This document shows, piece by piece, positions 13,947 to 20,525 of a DNA stretch of 23,119 nucleotides. The first letter of the stretch is position 1. Every line of letters begins with the position of its first letter. The stretch lies in the NCBI GenBank assembly GCA_900546515.1, contig URDG01000038.1:1-23119 (forward strand), written 5' to 3'. The stretch is from an uncultured Eubacteriales bacterium. GTDB taxonomy: Bacteria; Bacillota; Clostridia; Oscillospirales; Oscillospiraceae. The translations under genes were made by a program, and so were the position numbers. The notes below the pieces were generated by a model. That model saw only the letters and a program-made list of their open reading frames with translations. It had not been told where the DNA came from and ran no database searches.

Positions 13947-14702
13947 TCAGCGCATTACATTTTTTATTTCCAGCATAATGTCTGCCGCTATTTCTTCAAC
14001 GATCGGCGCTAAAATTTCTTTCCTGCCGCTGACCGAAATGGCAGCGATCGGCTTTTCGTTCACATCGAGCACAGGGGCAGCCACACAGAAAAGTCCGTCG
14101 TGGGTCTCTCCGTCGTCCAAGGCATAACCGCGCCTGCGAACCGTGTACAGCTCATCGTACAGAGCCTCAGTTGAAGTGATAGTCTTTTCGGTCTTCTTCA
14201 CGAAGCTTACACCGGCTACATATTTTTCAATTTCCTGCGCAGAAGAATACGCCAAAATACACTTGCCAGTGGCTGTTGCGTAAGCATCAAGCGAGCCGCC
14301 GATTCGGCTTGACATATAGATGAATGCGCCCTCCGAAATTTTATTCAGAATGATAAGATCATTATTCACCATTGCTGCAAGGTGCGCCGTGGCATTGTAC
14401 TTTTTTGCAAGGTTTCTAAGCGCTTCATCGAAAGAGTTTGCCAACACGTTTCTTTCTCGCGCATAGGAGCCATAGATTAGAAACGACAGTCCAAGCTCAT
14501 ACTTCCCGGAAAAGCGGTTTTTCATGACAAAGCCATTCTTCTCCAGCGAAGCGATAAGCCTGGAAACAGTCGCCTTGCTGAGAGAGCAGTTCCTTGCCAG
14601 CTCAGAAATGCCAATCTGCTCCGAATCGGAAAAACAGGAGAGAAGCTTGCAGGCGTTATCAACGGAATTAGACAATTCCTTCTTTTTGCTTCCTTCGTTC
14701 AT
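13947..14702 (-). CDS. IclR-family transcriptional regulator
   Basis: The 251-residue product has an N-terminal winged helix-turn-helix (about 12-70: NACKLLSCFSDSEQIGISEL, SLSKATVSRLIASLEKNGFV, KYELGLSFL). An IclR effector domain follows, with YMSSRIGGSLDAYATATGKC, RRRGYALDDGETHDGLFCVAAPV and PIAAISVSGRKE. I start it at ATG 14702, where AAGGAG lies six bases upstream; the open frame extends 87 codons further but runs over the promoter. Members bind as dimers or tetramers and respond to a small carboxylate or aromatic acid. The gene lies just upstream of the CoA-transferase operon on the same strand and has its own promoter, so it most likely controls that operon through the palindromes in the leader. 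Whether it represses or activates is unknown. Confidence 0.93.
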   Translation of the reverse strand: MNEGSKKKELSNSVDNACKLLSCFSDSEQIGISELARNCSLSKATVSRLIASLEKNGFVMKNRFSGKYELGLSFLIYGSYARERNVLANSFDEALRNLAKKYNATAHLAAMVNNDLIILNKISEGAFIYMSSRIGGSLDAYATATGKCILAYSSAQEIEKYVAGVSFVKKTEKTITSTEALYDELYTVRRRGYALDDGETHDGLFCVAAPVLDVNEKPIAAISVSGRKEILAPIVEEIAADIMLEIKNVMR

Positions 14703-14766
14703 TGAAATCTCCTTATACGGCGTTTCCCGTCTCTCAGGCTGTACTCCGCCGCGATTGTCTTGTTCA

Positions 14767-14795
14767 ATCTTAACCGAATGACGCAGCAAAGTCAA
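14767..14795 (-). promoter_or_regulatory. Promoter of the IclR-family regulator
   Basis: Read on the - strand: TTGACT (14795-14790), 17-base spacer, TAAGAT (14772-14767). This leaves a leader of about 58 bases before the ATG at 14702. Confidence 0.55.
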
Positions 14796-14921
14796 CGTAT
14801 ATTTTGCCGCCGCGGACGGCGTCAGATTTTTGTCCGGCTTTTCTATGGCACTTTTCCCGCATAGCGCGGCGATATATGGAAACATTAATACAATGCCGAG
14901 CGTCATAATTGCGCGCGGTTC

Positions 14922-14950
14922 TTGACGGGAAACGTCGGCGAATGTATAAT
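14922..14950 (+). promoter_or_regulatory. Promoter of the CapA-like gene
   Basis: TTGACG (14922-14927), a 17-base spacer and perfect TATAAT (14945-14950). A 10-bp palindrome CAATGCATTG (14961-14970) lies near the expected transcript start. Confidence 0.7.
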
Positions 14951-14994
14951 ATATAAACTTCAATGCATTGTATTATTATCAGAGGTCTGAGTAA

Positions 14995-16182
14995 ATGAAA
15001 AATGTTTTCAAAGCCGTTGTGCTTGTTATCCTTGCCGGAGTAATGGTGCTGATCTTCAAGGCGAGAATGGATGTGCTGAATGCAGAGGCCGCCAACAGCG
15101 CCGCAGAAGAGGCCATGGCCGTCGTAAGTCCTACTCCGGGCATAGATGCCGAGCCGGAGGCTACTCCTATTCCGACGCCTACGCCAACCCCCGTGCCGAC
15201 GCCGGAATACTTCACCATATCCTGCGTAGGCGACAATACGCTCTGGTCGACCACGCAATTTGAAGCCAATCAGGTAGGTCTGCCAAAAACGGTTGGAGAT
15301 AACTATGCCTATCCCTACTCCAACACCGCGCAGTATTTCAAGGATGATGAATACACCCTTGCGAATCTTGAGTGTACATTCTCCGACAGCAAGCTTCGCT
15401 CAAGTCAGATGTTCTATTTCTGCGCCCCTACCGCATATGCAAGCATCCTCACCGAGGGCGGCGTCGATTTCGTGACAACGGCCAATAACCACGCCCTTGA
15501 CTTTGGCGAGACAGGTCTTCAGAGCACGCTCGCCGTATTGGATACGATCGGCATGCCATATGGTACTGAGCGGCAGTCGCAGATCGTCACAACGCCCAAC
15601 GGCCTCAGGCTCGGCATATACACTGCCGGAAACGATATGCGCCCCGACTGGAAGACAGACGAGGCCGTGGCCGCCGTGAAAGCGCTCAAGGAAGAGCAGG
15701 GCGCCGACTATGTTATCTGCATGTTCCACTGGGGACTTGAGCTGTACTATACGCCCAACGAAAACCAGACAAAGCTCGCCCACGCCGTTGCGGACGCCGG
15801 AGCCGATCTTGTATACGCCTCGCACCCGCACTGTCTGCAGCCGATTGAAGAGTATAACGGCACAATAATTCTTTACAGTCTCGGCAACTGGGTGTTCGGC
15901 GGCAGCACGCGCCCGTCCGACCCGGATACGGCTATCGTCCAGATCAAGGTCAAGCGCGATGTCGACGGGACAATCAGCAACGACGGCTTTACCGCCATTC
16001 CGTGCTGCGTCAGCAGCAATCTCGAGGGCGCGGCAAAGATGGCTGACAACTACAACAACTACTGCCCCACGCCTTACGAGGAGGGCAGCGACGCTTACAA
16101 CCGGGTCATGTCAAAGCTGCACGGCACCTATGAAGCAAAGTCTCAGGGCGCTGACTACAGTAGCTGGTATGCAAGCTGGTGA
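14995..16182 (+). CDS. CapA-family (PGA_cap) membrane-anchored metallophosphatase-fold protein
   Basis: The 395-residue protein starts with a single membrane helix (about residues 5-21) and a Pro-Thr-rich linker (TPIPTPTPTPVPTPE, about 58-72) that would hold the catalytic domain outside the cell. The domain has the CapA motifs in order: CVGDNTLW, TLANLECTFSD, TTANNHALDFGETG, MFHWGLELYYTPN, YASHPHCLQPIEEYNG and YSLGNWVFGG. These Asp, Asn and His residues match the metal site of calcineurin-like phosphoesterases. The family is named for poly-gamma-glutamate capsule synthesis, but most stand-alone copies in Clostridia have unproven roles in cell-envelope polymers; no capB/capC genes are near. 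AGAGG precedes the ATG by nine bases, and a promoter and a terminator flank the gene, so it is monocistronic. Confidence 0.92.
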   Translation: MKNVFKAVVLVILAGVMVLIFKARMDVLNAEAANSAAEEAMAVVSPTPGIDAEPEATPIPTPTPTPVPTPEYFTISCVGDNTLWSTTQFEANQVGLPKTVGDNYAYPYSNTAQYFKDDEYTLANLECTFSDSKLRSSQMFYFCAPTAYASILTEGGVDFVTTANNHALDFGETGLQSTLAVLDTIGMPYGTERQSQIVTTPNGLRLGIYTAGNDMRPDWKTDEAVAAVKALKEEQGADYVICMFHWGLELYYTPNENQTKLAHAVADAGADLVYASHPHCLQPIEEYNGTIILYSLGNWVFGGSTRPSDPDTAIVQIKVKRDVDGTISNDGFTAIPCCVSSNLEGAAKMADNYNNYCPTPYEEGSDAYNRVMSKLHGTYEAKSQGADYSSWYASW

Positions 16183-16196
16183 CAACAAAAAATTAA

Positions 16197-16228
16197 ATGC
16201 AGTCTCCTTTCGGAGGCTGTATTTTTTA
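16197..16228 (+). terminator. Terminator of the CapA-like gene
   Basis: An 11-bp stem with two G-T pairs (ATGCAGTCTCC with GGAGGCTGTAT) and a TTTC loop is followed by six T (16222-16227). Confidence 0.8.
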
Positions 16229-16280
16229 TGCCGATTTTCATAATATTATTTACATATAATTGTTTACTTAATTTTATATA

Positions 16281-16325
16281 CATAAAATAATCTCCATAAT
16301 ATTGTTTACGCAATATTATGGAGAT
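16281..16325 (-). terminator. Terminator of tatD
   Basis: A perfect 15-bp stem (16290/16291-16304 with 16311-16325, outer sequence ATCTCCATAATATTG) with a 6-base loop is followed on the - strand by TTATTTTATG. It ends 21 bases after the tatD stop. Confidence 0.75.
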
Positions 16326-16346
16326 AGCATTCCTTATTAAATTCTA

Positions 16347-17105
16347 TCAGATGCCGAACAGCGCCCTTCCATTTGACAGCGACGCGGCGGCGACGGCCTC
16401 CGGCGTCAGTCCCTTGACCTCCGCTATCTTTTCCACGATGTAGCGGAGATTGCGCGAATCATTGCGTTTGCCGCGCATCGGCACCGGGCTGAGATACGGG
16501 CCGTCTGTTTCGATAAGTATACGGTCCAGCGGGCACAGTTCAAGCACCTCAATAGCTTTACGCGTGTTTTTATATGTGACCGGTCCGTCAAAGCCGAGGT
16601 ACCAGCCGCGCTTGAGAAGCTCCTTTGCCATCTCCGCGCTCCCGGAATAGCAGTGAAACACGCCCCTGAGCTTATCGAAGCGGCAGACGGCCTCAAATGC
16701 GTCTGCATGCGCCTCCCGGTCGTGGATTATAACGGGCTTATCAAGCTCCGACGCGAGCTCAAGCTGGGCATGAAGCAGCGTTTTCTGCTCGTTCTTATGC
16801 TTATCGTCCCAGTAATAGTCGAGCCCTATCTCCCCTATTGCAACACATTTCGGGTGTGCCGCAAGCGCTCCGAGCTCATCGAGGCTGCTGTCCGTCAAGC
16901 TGTCCAGCTCTTCAGGGTGCACTCCAACCGCAGCATATACAAAGCTGTATTTTTCCGCAAGCTCAAGCGCTTTGCGGCTGCTCCGGATATCGCAGCCCGG
17001 ATCGAGCACGAGCTCCACCCCGGCCTCCGGCAGCGCAGCGATCAATGCGTCCCTGTCCGTGTCAAAGGCTTTGTCATCGTAATGTACATGTGTGTCAAAA
17101 TACAT
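16347..17105 (-). CDS. tatD: TatD-family metal-dependent deoxyribonuclease
   Basis: The 252-residue protein is a complete TIM-barrel metal hydrolase of the TatD family, which acts as a 3'-5' exonuclease on DNA and on damaged ends. Metal ligands and motifs are all present: FDTHVHYDD at the N-terminus, GVHPEE, AIGEIGLDYYWD, VIIHDREAHADAF, GVFHCYSGS and ILIETDGPYLSPVP, plus an end SNGRALFGI. GAGGTG lies five bases before the ATG. It has its own promoter (TTGCAA-17-TATAAT) and terminator, and lies downstream of hsp20 on the same strand but behind that gene's terminator. In many Firmicutes tatD is next to metG; that is not so here. Confidence 0.94.
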   Translation of the reverse strand: MYFDTHVHYDDKAFDTDRDALIAALPEAGVELVLDPGCDIRSSRKALELAEKYSFVYAAVGVHPEELDSLTDSSLDELGALAAHPKCVAIGEIGLDYYWDDKHKNEQKTLLHAQLELASELDKPVIIHDREAHADAFEAVCRFDKLRGVFHCYSGSAEMAKELLKRGWYLGFDGPVTYKNTRKAIEVLELCPLDRILIETDGPYLSPVPMRGKRNDSRNLRYIVEKIAEVKGLTPEAVAAASLSNGRALFGI

Positions 17106-17133
17106 TGGAACACCTCGCAGATCATTTTGTCAT

Positions 17134-17162
17134 ATTATAGCCTCGTGCGAGGACTTTTGCAA
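17134..17162 (-). promoter_or_regulatory. Promoter of tatD
   Basis: On the - strand: TTGCAA (17162-17157), 17-base spacer, perfect TATAAT (17139-17134). The spacer contains the inverted repeat CCTCG-CA-CGAGG, which could be an operator. Confidence 0.7.
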
Positions 17163-17163
17163 A

Positions 17164-17195
17164 TATGAAAATGCCCGCCCCTCACAGGGCGGGCA
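17164..17195 (-). terminator. Terminator of hsp20
   Basis: TGCCCGCCC (17172-17180) and GGGCGGGCA (17187-17195) form a perfect 9-bp GC-rich stem with a 6-base loop, followed on the - strand by TTTTCATATTT. Confidence 0.85.
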
Positions 17196-17220
17196 CGGAG
17201 GACTTTATATTGCTTCCAGA

Positions 17221-17655
17221 TTACTTGATCTCAAGCCGGCGGCTTGCGGGTACTTCAGCCTTCTTCTTGGGCATGTTCAGAGTGAGCACACCGTCGTTAT
17301 AAGCCGCTTCTATCTTGTCGGTGTCAATACCGGTGACATCAAAGCTGCGGCTGTAGGAGCCGTAGAAACGCTCGCGTTTAACAAAATTCTTTTTCTTGCT
17401 CTCATCGTCGAACTTGCGCTCGGCACTGATGGTCAGGCAGTCGTTCTCGATGTCGATCTTAATGTCATCCTTGCTGAAGCCGGGCAGCTCCGCCTCGAGC
17501 TTGTAGGCGTCGCCGGTATCGCTGACATCGGTACGGAATGCAGAAACGACATTTGCATCGTTGAAGAAGCTGCGCTCCATATTGTCCAGCTCACGGAACG
17601 GGTCAAAACCTGCCATACGGCGCATTGTACGATCAAAAGGAATAAGTTCAAACAT
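17221..17655 (-). CDS. Hsp20/alpha-crystallin small heat-shock chaperone
   Basis: The 144-residue protein is a standard small heat-shock protein: an N-terminal arm (MFELIPFDRTMRRMAGFDPF), then the alpha-crystallin domain from about residue 40. That domain has YKLEAELPGFSKDDIKIDIE, RERFYGSYSRSFDV and the hallmark AAYNDGVLTLNMPK near the end. It forms oligomers that hold unfolding proteins in the cytoplasm for later refolding. I start it at ATG 17655 (GGAGGT seven bases before); the frame is open for 17 more codons but lacks a ribosome site. A perfect CIRCE operator lies 135 bases upstream, so HrcA should repress it and heat shock should induce it. It ends with its own GC-rich terminator. Confidence 0.94.
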   Translation of the reverse strand: MFELIPFDRTMRRMAGFDPFRELDNMERSFFNDANVVSAFRTDVSDTGDAYKLEAELPGFSKDDIKIDIENDCLTISAERKFDDESKKKNFVKRERFYGSYSRSFDVTGIDTDKIEAAYNDGVLTLNMPKKKAEVPASRRLEIK

Positions 17656-17789
17656 AATATATACCTCCGCATAATTTATTTTACATTTCATGTCTTGACG
17701 AAACATTTATTTCTTTTGTTTCATCGTGTATATAAGATACCGCACAAATATTAATAAATATAGCATTAATTATGAACACAATATTAACA

Positions 17790-17816
17790 TTAGCACTCGC
17801 CATGCATGAGTGCTAA
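17790..17816. promoter_or_regulatory. CIRCE element (HrcA operator)
   Basis: TTAGCACTC (17790-17798), nine bases, GAGTGCTAA (17808-17816): an exact match to the CIRCE consensus 9-9-9 inverted repeat. The only gene transcribed away from it is hsp20 on the - strand; the ABC transporter genes on the other side end towards it. Confidence 0.95.
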
Positions 17817-17825
17817 TGTTTGCAA

Positions 17826-17866
17826 ATAAAAAGCATCTGGACTTAATATGCCCAGAAGCCTTTTTC
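17826..17866 (-). terminator. Terminator of the amino-acid ABC transporter operon
   Basis: AAAAAGCATCTGG (17828-17840) pairs with CCAGAAGCCTTTTT (17852-17865) with one internal mismatch. T runs follow on both strands, so it may be bidirectional. It lies directly between the ATPase stop and the CIRCE element. Confidence 0.7.
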
Positions 17867-17876
17867 TTATTCGTTT

Positions 17877-18632
17877 TCAGAGAACCTTTGACAGGAAATC
17901 CTTCAATCTGGGATTCCTCGGCTCGTCAAATATCTCATGCGGTGTACCCTGCTCCACGATCTTCCCGTCGGCCATGAACAGCACCCTGTCGCCGACCTCG
18001 CGCGCAAATCCCATCTCATGCGTCACGACGACCATCGTCATCCCCTGCTGGGCAAGCTCCTTCATTACGTCCAGCACCTCTCCGACCATTTCCGGATCCA
18101 GCGCAGATGTAGGCTCGTCAAAAAGCATGACCTCGGGCTCCATCGCAAGCGCGCGCACGATCGCAATGCGCTGCTTCTGACCGCCGGAGAGCATCGCGGG
18201 ATACTCGTTGGCTTTGTCTGCAAGCCCGATGCGGGTGAGAAGCTTCATCGCCATTTCGTCCGCCTGAGCCTTAGTCTTGAGTCTGAGCTGCACCGGAGCG
18301 AGAGTAATGTTTTTCTTCACCGTCATGTGCGGGAACAGGTTGAAATGCTGAAACACCATGCCCATCTTCTGGCGGTGAAGGTTGATGTTTACGGATTTAT
18401 CGGACAGATCGACCCCGTTGAAGTATATCTCGCCGGAGGTCGGCTCTTCAAGCAGATTCAGAGAGCGCAGCATTGTGGATTTGCCGGAGCCGGAAGGGCC
18501 TATGATTGCCACAACCTCGCCGCGCTTCACGTCAAGACTGCAATCGTCAAGCGCTTTTACCTTGCCGTCGTTATACTCCTTTACAAGGTGCCTGACAGAA
18601 ATAAGAACGTCATTACTGCTGTTTGTCGCCAC
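17877..18632 (-). CDS. Polar amino-acid ABC transporter ATP-binding protein
   Basis: The 251-residue ATPase has all motifs of the GlnQ/ArtP group: Walker A GPSGSGKST (45-53), Q-loop MVFQHFNLFPHMT, signature LSGGQKQR (148-155), Walker B VMLFDEP (168-174) with TSALDPE, and the H-loop TH at 204-205. It powers import through the permease encoded just upstream. The start codon is GTG at 18632 with GAGGAG eight bases before; the first 20 bases overlap the permease gene, so the two are translationally coupled. It is the last gene of a binding protein-permease-ATPase operon with a promoter containing an ARG-box-like site, so arginine or a related basic amino acid is a reasonable guess for the cargo. 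Confidence 0.95.
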   Translation of the reverse strand: MATNSSNDVLISVRHLVKEYNDGKVKALDDCSLDVKRGEVVAIIGPSGSGKSTMLRSLNLLEEPTSGEIYFNGVDLSDKSVNINLHRQKMGMVFQHFNLFPHMTVKKNITLAPVQLRLKTKAQADEMAMKLLTRIGLADKANEYPAMLSGGQKQRIAIVRALAMEPEVMLFDEPTSALDPEMVGEVLDVMKELAQQGMTMVVVTHEMGFAREVGDRVLFMADGKIVEQGTPHEIFDEPRNPRLKDFLSKVL

Positions 18633-19347
18633 GGCGCATTCTCCTCTCTATGGCCTCAATACCCTTGGAGGCCGGGTAATTTATGCAGAAGTAAATAAGT
18701 GCCGCCATCGTGTACGGCGCAAGTGAGATATACGTCGCGCTTGCGGTGGTCTTTGCCGCGAACATCAGCTCGGCCATGCCGAGCATGGAGCATATTGAGC
18801 TCTCCTTGACCATTGTAACGATCTCGTTTGCAAGCGCCGGCAGAACATTCTTTATAGCCTGCGGCAGAACGACAAGGCGCATACTGCTTGCGGCATTCAG
18901 CCCCAGAGAACGCGCGGCCTCGGTCTGGCCTATGTCGACCGCAAGGATACCGCCGCGGAATATCTCCGCCACGTATGCCGACGAGTTTAGTGCGAGCGCG
19001 ACAACGCCGGGGACAAAACGGCTTATATCCACAAAGCCGAGTATCGTCACGCGCGGGATCGATATGACGCCGAACAGGCCGAAGTATATAATGCTCAGCT
19101 GAACGAGCATGGGCGTCGAGCGGAACACGGCTATATACGCGCCGGAAATGCACTTGACCAGCCTGTTCTTGCTGAGTCTCATCAGCGCGAGCAGCAGCGC
19201 CGGTATAACGGCCAGAGTCACTGACACGACGGCCAGCAGCAGCGTATATTCAATGCCCTGTATGAACAGCTGCCCGTATTTGGGGAAAAACGAGAAGTTG
19301 ATGAAGCTGGCCGGGCTCATATCGGCGAAGAGATTTGACCACCACAT
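18613..19347 (-). CDS. Polar amino-acid ABC transporter permease
   Basis: The 244-residue membrane protein belongs to the HisMQ/GlnP family. It has about five helices, the N-terminal family stretch GQLFIQGIEYTLLLAVVSV, the motif YIAVFRSTPMLVQL, and the EAA loop EAARSLGLNAASSMRLVVLPQAIKNVLPAL that contacts the ATPase. I start it at ATG 19347 (AAAGGAA nine bases before, sequence MWWSNLFADM); the 27 extra codons upstream would cover the intergenic hairpin. A single permease gene suggests a homodimeric channel. The 3' end overlaps the ATPase gene by 20 bases. Confidence 0.94.
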   Translation of the reverse strand: MWWSNLFADMSPASFINFSFFPKYGQLFIQGIEYTLLLAVVSVTLAVIPALLLALMRLSKNRLVKCISGAYIAVFRSTPMLVQLSIIYFGLFGVISIPRVTILGFVDISRFVPGVVALALNSSAYVAEIFRGGILAVDIGQTEAARSLGLNAASSMRLVVLPQAIKNVLPALANEIVTMVKESSICSMLGMAELMFAAKTTASATYISLAPYTMAALIYFCINYPASKGIEAIERRMRRGDKQQ

Positions 19348-19395
19348 ATCTAAAAATTCCTTTCTGTTGAGGGATACGCGCGGGCTTAATAACGC

Positions 19396-19433
19396 GCAAA
19401 TTGGAAAGCCGGCCATGCGGCTTTCCAATTTGC
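19396..19433 (-). promoter_or_regulatory. Intra-operon hairpin between binding-protein and permease genes
   Basis: A perfect 16-bp stem (19396-19411 with 19418-19433, core TTGGAAAGCCG) has a 6-base loop. No U-run follows on the - strand. Such stem-loops after binding-protein genes commonly protect the upstream message or stop part of the transcription, giving more binding protein than permease. Confidence 0.65.
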
Positions 19434-19455
19434 AGATGCAGGCTGTGTTTTTGCC

Positions 19456-20307
19456 TTATGCCGCAGGCTCGTCAGCAGAAACCTCGACTGCAACATCACC
19501 GAGCTCGTCAGCCTTTGCTATGAACTCGTCCATCTTGTTCTCGCTGTTCATCTTCTCGATTGCAGCGTTGATAGCCGGGAGCAGGCCCTTCGGGTCGCCC
19601 TTCTGAACTGCTATGCAGTAGGGCTCAGCCGCGCCAAGCTCATCGGATGCGGAAGCGACCTTGAGGTCTGCATTGCTCTTCTCGTACTGGAGGGCAACGC
19701 CGCCGTCGAGGACTGCCGCGTCGATCTTATCGTTGACAAGCTGGTTGACTATATCATTGACATTCTGCAGAGAGACGAGGTTCGCGCCGGGCATCTGTTC
19801 CTTAACGATGTCTTCCTTGGTAGTCGCGGTCTGTGCTGCAACGCTCTTGCCGTCGAAGTCTGCGAGAGTCTTGTACTGGTCGGCCTTGTCAGCCTTGACA
19901 AGGATCATTGCAGGGTAATCGGTATAGTAGGGATCAGAGAAGTCGGCAGCGTTCTTGCGCTCGTCGGTAGCTTCCATTGCCGCCATAACTATATCATAGT
20001 CGCCCTTCTGGAGGGAAGCAAGCAGGTAATCAAAGGACATGTTCTCAACGGTAAGGGTCTTGCCCATGGTCTCTGCGATGTACTCGGCTGCAAAAACGTC
20101 AATGCCGCCGTAGGTCATGCTGCCGTTCTCATCAGGATACATGAACTCGAACGGAGCATAGTCGGCAGAGGTGCCGAGGATCAGGGTCTCGGAAGAGGCC
20201 GCACCTGCCGCGGGAGCCTCGGTCGCAGCGGGAGCTGCGGCAGAGCCGCATGCGCACAGTGCAAACACCATTGCAAGTGCAAGAACAAGTGTAACTATCT
20301 TTTTCAT
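19456..20307 (-). CDS. Amino-acid ABC transporter substrate-binding lipoprotein
   Basis: The 283-residue protein begins with a lipoprotein signal (MKKIVTLVLALAMVFALCAC; the lipidated Cys is probably C20), followed by an Ala/Pro linker. A family 3 solute-binding domain follows: LGTSADYAPFEFMYPDENG, GGIDVFAAEYIAETMGKTL, DYDIVMAAMEATDERK, ADFSDPYYTDYPAMIL and a C-terminal AINAAIEKMNSENKM. It would sit on the outer membrane face, bind a polar amino acid and hand it to the permease. The start is ATG 20307 with GAGGAG seven bases upstream; an ATG five codons earlier overlaps that site. It is the first gene of the operon, behind a promoter with an ARG-box-like sequence. The exact ligand cannot be read from the sequence. 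Confidence 0.95.
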   Translation of the reverse strand: MKKIVTLVLALAMVFALCACGSAAAPAATEAPAAGAASSETLILGTSADYAPFEFMYPDENGSMTYGGIDVFAAEYIAETMGKTLTVENMSFDYLLASLQKGDYDIVMAAMEATDERKNAADFSDPYYTDYPAMILVKADKADQYKTLADFDGKSVAAQTATTKEDIVKEQMPGANLVSLQNVNDIVNQLVNDKIDAAVLDGGVALQYEKSNADLKVASASDELGAAEPYCIAVQKGDPKGLLPAINAAIEKMNSENKMDEFIAKADELGDVAVEVSADEPAA

Positions 20308-20358
20308 TTTATTTCTCCTCATAACGTTTAATTATTCAGCTGTCTTTCGACGGTTTGC

Positions 20359-20388
20359 AGTATAGCACGAATAAATATTCATTGTCAA
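20359..20388 (-). promoter_or_regulatory. Promoter of the amino-acid ABC transporter operon
   Basis: On the - strand: perfect TTGACA (20388-20383), 18-base spacer, TATACT (20364-20359). The spacer is filled by the ARG-box-like palindrome. Confidence 0.75.
20366..20384. promoter_or_regulatory. ARG-box-like operator (ArgR/AhrC site)
   Basis: The sequence CGAATAAATATTCA matches the ARG-box core TGAAT-WWWW-ATTCA at 13 of 14 positions and is a clean inverted repeat (GAATA/TATTC). It lies between the -35 and -10 boxes, where ArgR with arginine would repress. One box is seen; many targets have two. Confidence 0.6.
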
Positions 20389-20442
20389 TACCCAATATGC
20401 GTATTTTGCAAATATTTTTTTCCGGCTGCGCTGTGCATTTTT

Positions 20443-20463
20443 CACAATTACCGAAAAATTGTG
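20443..20463. promoter_or_regulatory. Inverted repeat just upstream of the alr promoter
   Basis: CACAATT (20443-20449), seven bases, AATTGTG (20457-20463), immediately before the -35 box of the + strand promoter. It is a candidate binding site for an unknown regulator in the divergent region. Confidence 0.3.
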
Positions 20464-20464
20464 C

Positions 20465-20493
20465 TTGCGCGCTGGCGCGCAGACGGTTATAAT
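20465..20493 (+). promoter_or_regulatory. Promoter of the alanine-racemase family gene
   Basis: TTGCGC (20465-20470), a 17-base spacer and perfect TATAAT (20488-20493). The -35 end and spacer hold a perfect repeat TGCGCGC-TG-GCGCGCA (20466-20481), a possible operator. Confidence 0.65.
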
Positions 20494-20525
20494 ATGTCGC
20501 GTATTAAATTTTTTACGGGGTTTTT

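Noticed and set aside
14703..14963. 87-codon N-terminal extension of the IclR-family regulator
   Set aside because: It covers the likely promoter, and the family helix-turn-helix begins soon after the ATG at 14702, which has a perfect ribosome site.
15163..15210. Short repeat in the CapA-like gene
   Set aside because: It encodes the Pro-Thr linker and is explained by protein composition, not by a mobile or regulatory repeat.
16241..16311. Three similar TTGTTTAC/TTATTTAC words in an AT-rich stretch after the CapA-like gene
   Set aside because: Short, AT-rich and irregularly spaced; one is part of the tatD terminator loop. They do not match a DnaA box.
20308..20525. Riboswitch or T-box before the racemase or the ABC transporter
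   Set aside because: Neither leader is long enough nor contains the conserved T-box sequence; the palindromes fit protein operators better.
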